Source: Alphaproteobacteria bacterium
Lineage (GTDB): Bacteria; Pseudomonadota; Alphaproteobacteria; CACIAM-22H2
Direction: 5' to 3'
Length of the DNA: 6,191 nucleotides
Assembly (NCBI GenBank): GCA_016869415.1
Contig: VGEI01000228.1
Location: forward strand, 1 to 6,191
Shown here: piece by piece, positions 5,437-6,191 of the stretch
How the letters are laid out: each line of letters starts with the position of its first letter
How positions within the stretch are numbered: position 1 is the stretch's first letter
Notes under the pieces: model-generated
What the model saw: only the letters and a program-made list of their open reading frames with translations
Database searches by the model: none
What the model was told of the DNA's origin: nothing
Position numbers and translations under genes: made by a program

Positions 5437-6191
5437 CTAGAAGGCAACCATCCGCTGCGGCCCCGCCGGCACCTCGACCTCGACCGCCAGCAGGTCACCG
5501 GCCAGCGGCTCCTTCACCAGCCTCTCGGCGCTGAGGAAGCGCCGCTGTGAGGTAATGAAGAGCGTGCGGCTATCGCCGCCGAACATCGGCATGGTCGGCC
5601 GCGAGACCGGCAATTCCACCACGCTATGCAGCGTGCCATCGGCAAGCCGGCGCTCCAGGCGCCCACCTTCGATCACCGCAATCCACAGAGCGCCCTCGGC
5701 ATCGACGCAGGCACCATCCGGCTTCTCTGCGGACGAATACTGGACGAAGGAGCGCGGCGGCCCGACCTCCCCCCGCTGCGCATCGTAGCTGTGCGCGTCC
5801 ACTCTCTGAGTTGGCGTGTCGGCAAAGTAGAAGGTCAAGCCGTCCGGTGAGAACGCCGTCGCGTTGGGCACAGCGATCCGCGGTCTTGCCAGCCGCAGCA
5901 TCAGCCCAGGTGACAGGCAGTAAAGGCTGCCGATGGGTTGCCCCGAGCCGGCCTTGTCCATGGTTCCGAACCACAGCCGCCCGGCATCGTCGGCGGCACC
6001 GTCGTTGATGCGGGTACGCTGATCGTCAGCCTCGACGGCAATGAGCCGCTCTCCGAGCCCTTTACCGGGGTCAAACGCATAGAGGCCGTCTTCCAGGCCG
6101 ACGAGGAGGCCACCCGCCCGGCGAAGCGCCAGGAGGCCGGGCATGCTCGGCAGGTTGTGCACGGCCTGCCGGCCGGTCTTGGGCGAGAAGC
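5437..6191 (-). CDS. SMP-30/gluconolactonase/LRE-family protein, C-terminal part (start beyond right edge)
   Basis: About 250 residues are visible. The frame is open to the window edge, beginning FSPKTGRQAVHNLP, so the start and the first few tens of residues are missing. The family forms a six-bladed beta-propeller with a central divalent metal and hydrolyses sugar lactones or related esters. Family landmarks are RINDGAADDAGRLWFGTMD, with the substrate-contact Arg and Asn (Asn codon 6006-6004); PNATAFSPDG, with a metal-ligand Asn (5865-5863); and KPDGACVDAEGALWIAV, with the metal-ligand Asp (5718-5716). The first metal ligand, a Glu near the N-terminus, is off the window. GTG at 6162 is in frame but lies inside the conserved propeller and should not be taken as the start. 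The substrate is unknown; the visible part is intact. Confidence 0.9.
   Translation of the reverse strand, partial: FSPKTGRQAVHNLPSMPGLLALRRAGGLLVGLEDGLYAFDPGKGLGERLIAVEADDQRTRINDGAADDAGRLWFGTMDKAGSGQPIGSLYCLSPGLMLRLARPRIAVPNATAFSPDGLTFYFADTPTQRVDAHSYDAQRGEVGPPRSFVQYSSAEKPDGACVDAEGALWIAVIEGGRLERRLADGTLHSVVELPVSRPTMPMFGGDSRTLFITSQRRFLSAERLVKEPLAGDLLAVEVEVPAGPQRMVAF

Overview
This is a GC-rich (clearly above 60% by eye) chromosomal segment with dense coding, strong G/C bias at third codon positions and gene families typical of Alphaproteobacteria. A Hyphomicrobiales or Rhodospirillales lineage such as Bradyrhizobium or Reyranella is my best guess. That placement is an inference from gene style, not from a marker gene.

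Layout. On the minus strand, reading right to left from 2710, are an NAD(P)-dependent beta-hydroxyacid dehydrogenase (2710-1799), an intradiol ring-cleavage dioxygenase (1796-903, 2 nt after the previous stop) and a TetR-family repressor (890-240, 12 nt later). The gaps are so short that these three are almost certainly one operon. Downstream, a fourth minus-strand gene begins at 135 and runs off the left edge. It encodes a secreted, substrate-binding-type protein with a twin-arginine signal. It has its own promoter (-35 TTGACA at 212-207) with a perfect 5-4-5 inverted repeat in the spacer, which looks like a TetR-type operator. Diverging from the operon on the plus strand are a lactonase-like metallo-beta-lactamase-fold hydrolase (2813-3634) and an overlapping 12-helix MFS transporter (GTG start at 3624, stop 4859). 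On the right, again on the minus strand, are a DUF1203 gene broken by an in-frame TAG (5363-4896) and the C-terminal part of an SMP-30/gluconolactonase-like protein that enters from the right edge (6191-5437).

How the parts may work together. A catechol/hydroxyquinol-type dioxygenase, a dehydrogenase, a lactonase-fold hydrolase, an importer-type MFS protein and a solute-binding protein under a TetR repressor look like a small catabolic cassette for an aromatic compound or a derived organic acid. The substrate cannot be read from the sequence. The DUF1203 and SMP-30 genes lie beyond the convergent boundary at about 4860-4895 and are probably unrelated to the cassette.

No RNA genes, insertion sequences, CRISPR arrays or large repeats were seen. 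No stretch over 300 bases lacks a gene. I see no wholly new system. The points most worth a second look are the operator in the promoter spacer, the unusual gene combination and the nonsense-interrupted DUF1203 gene.
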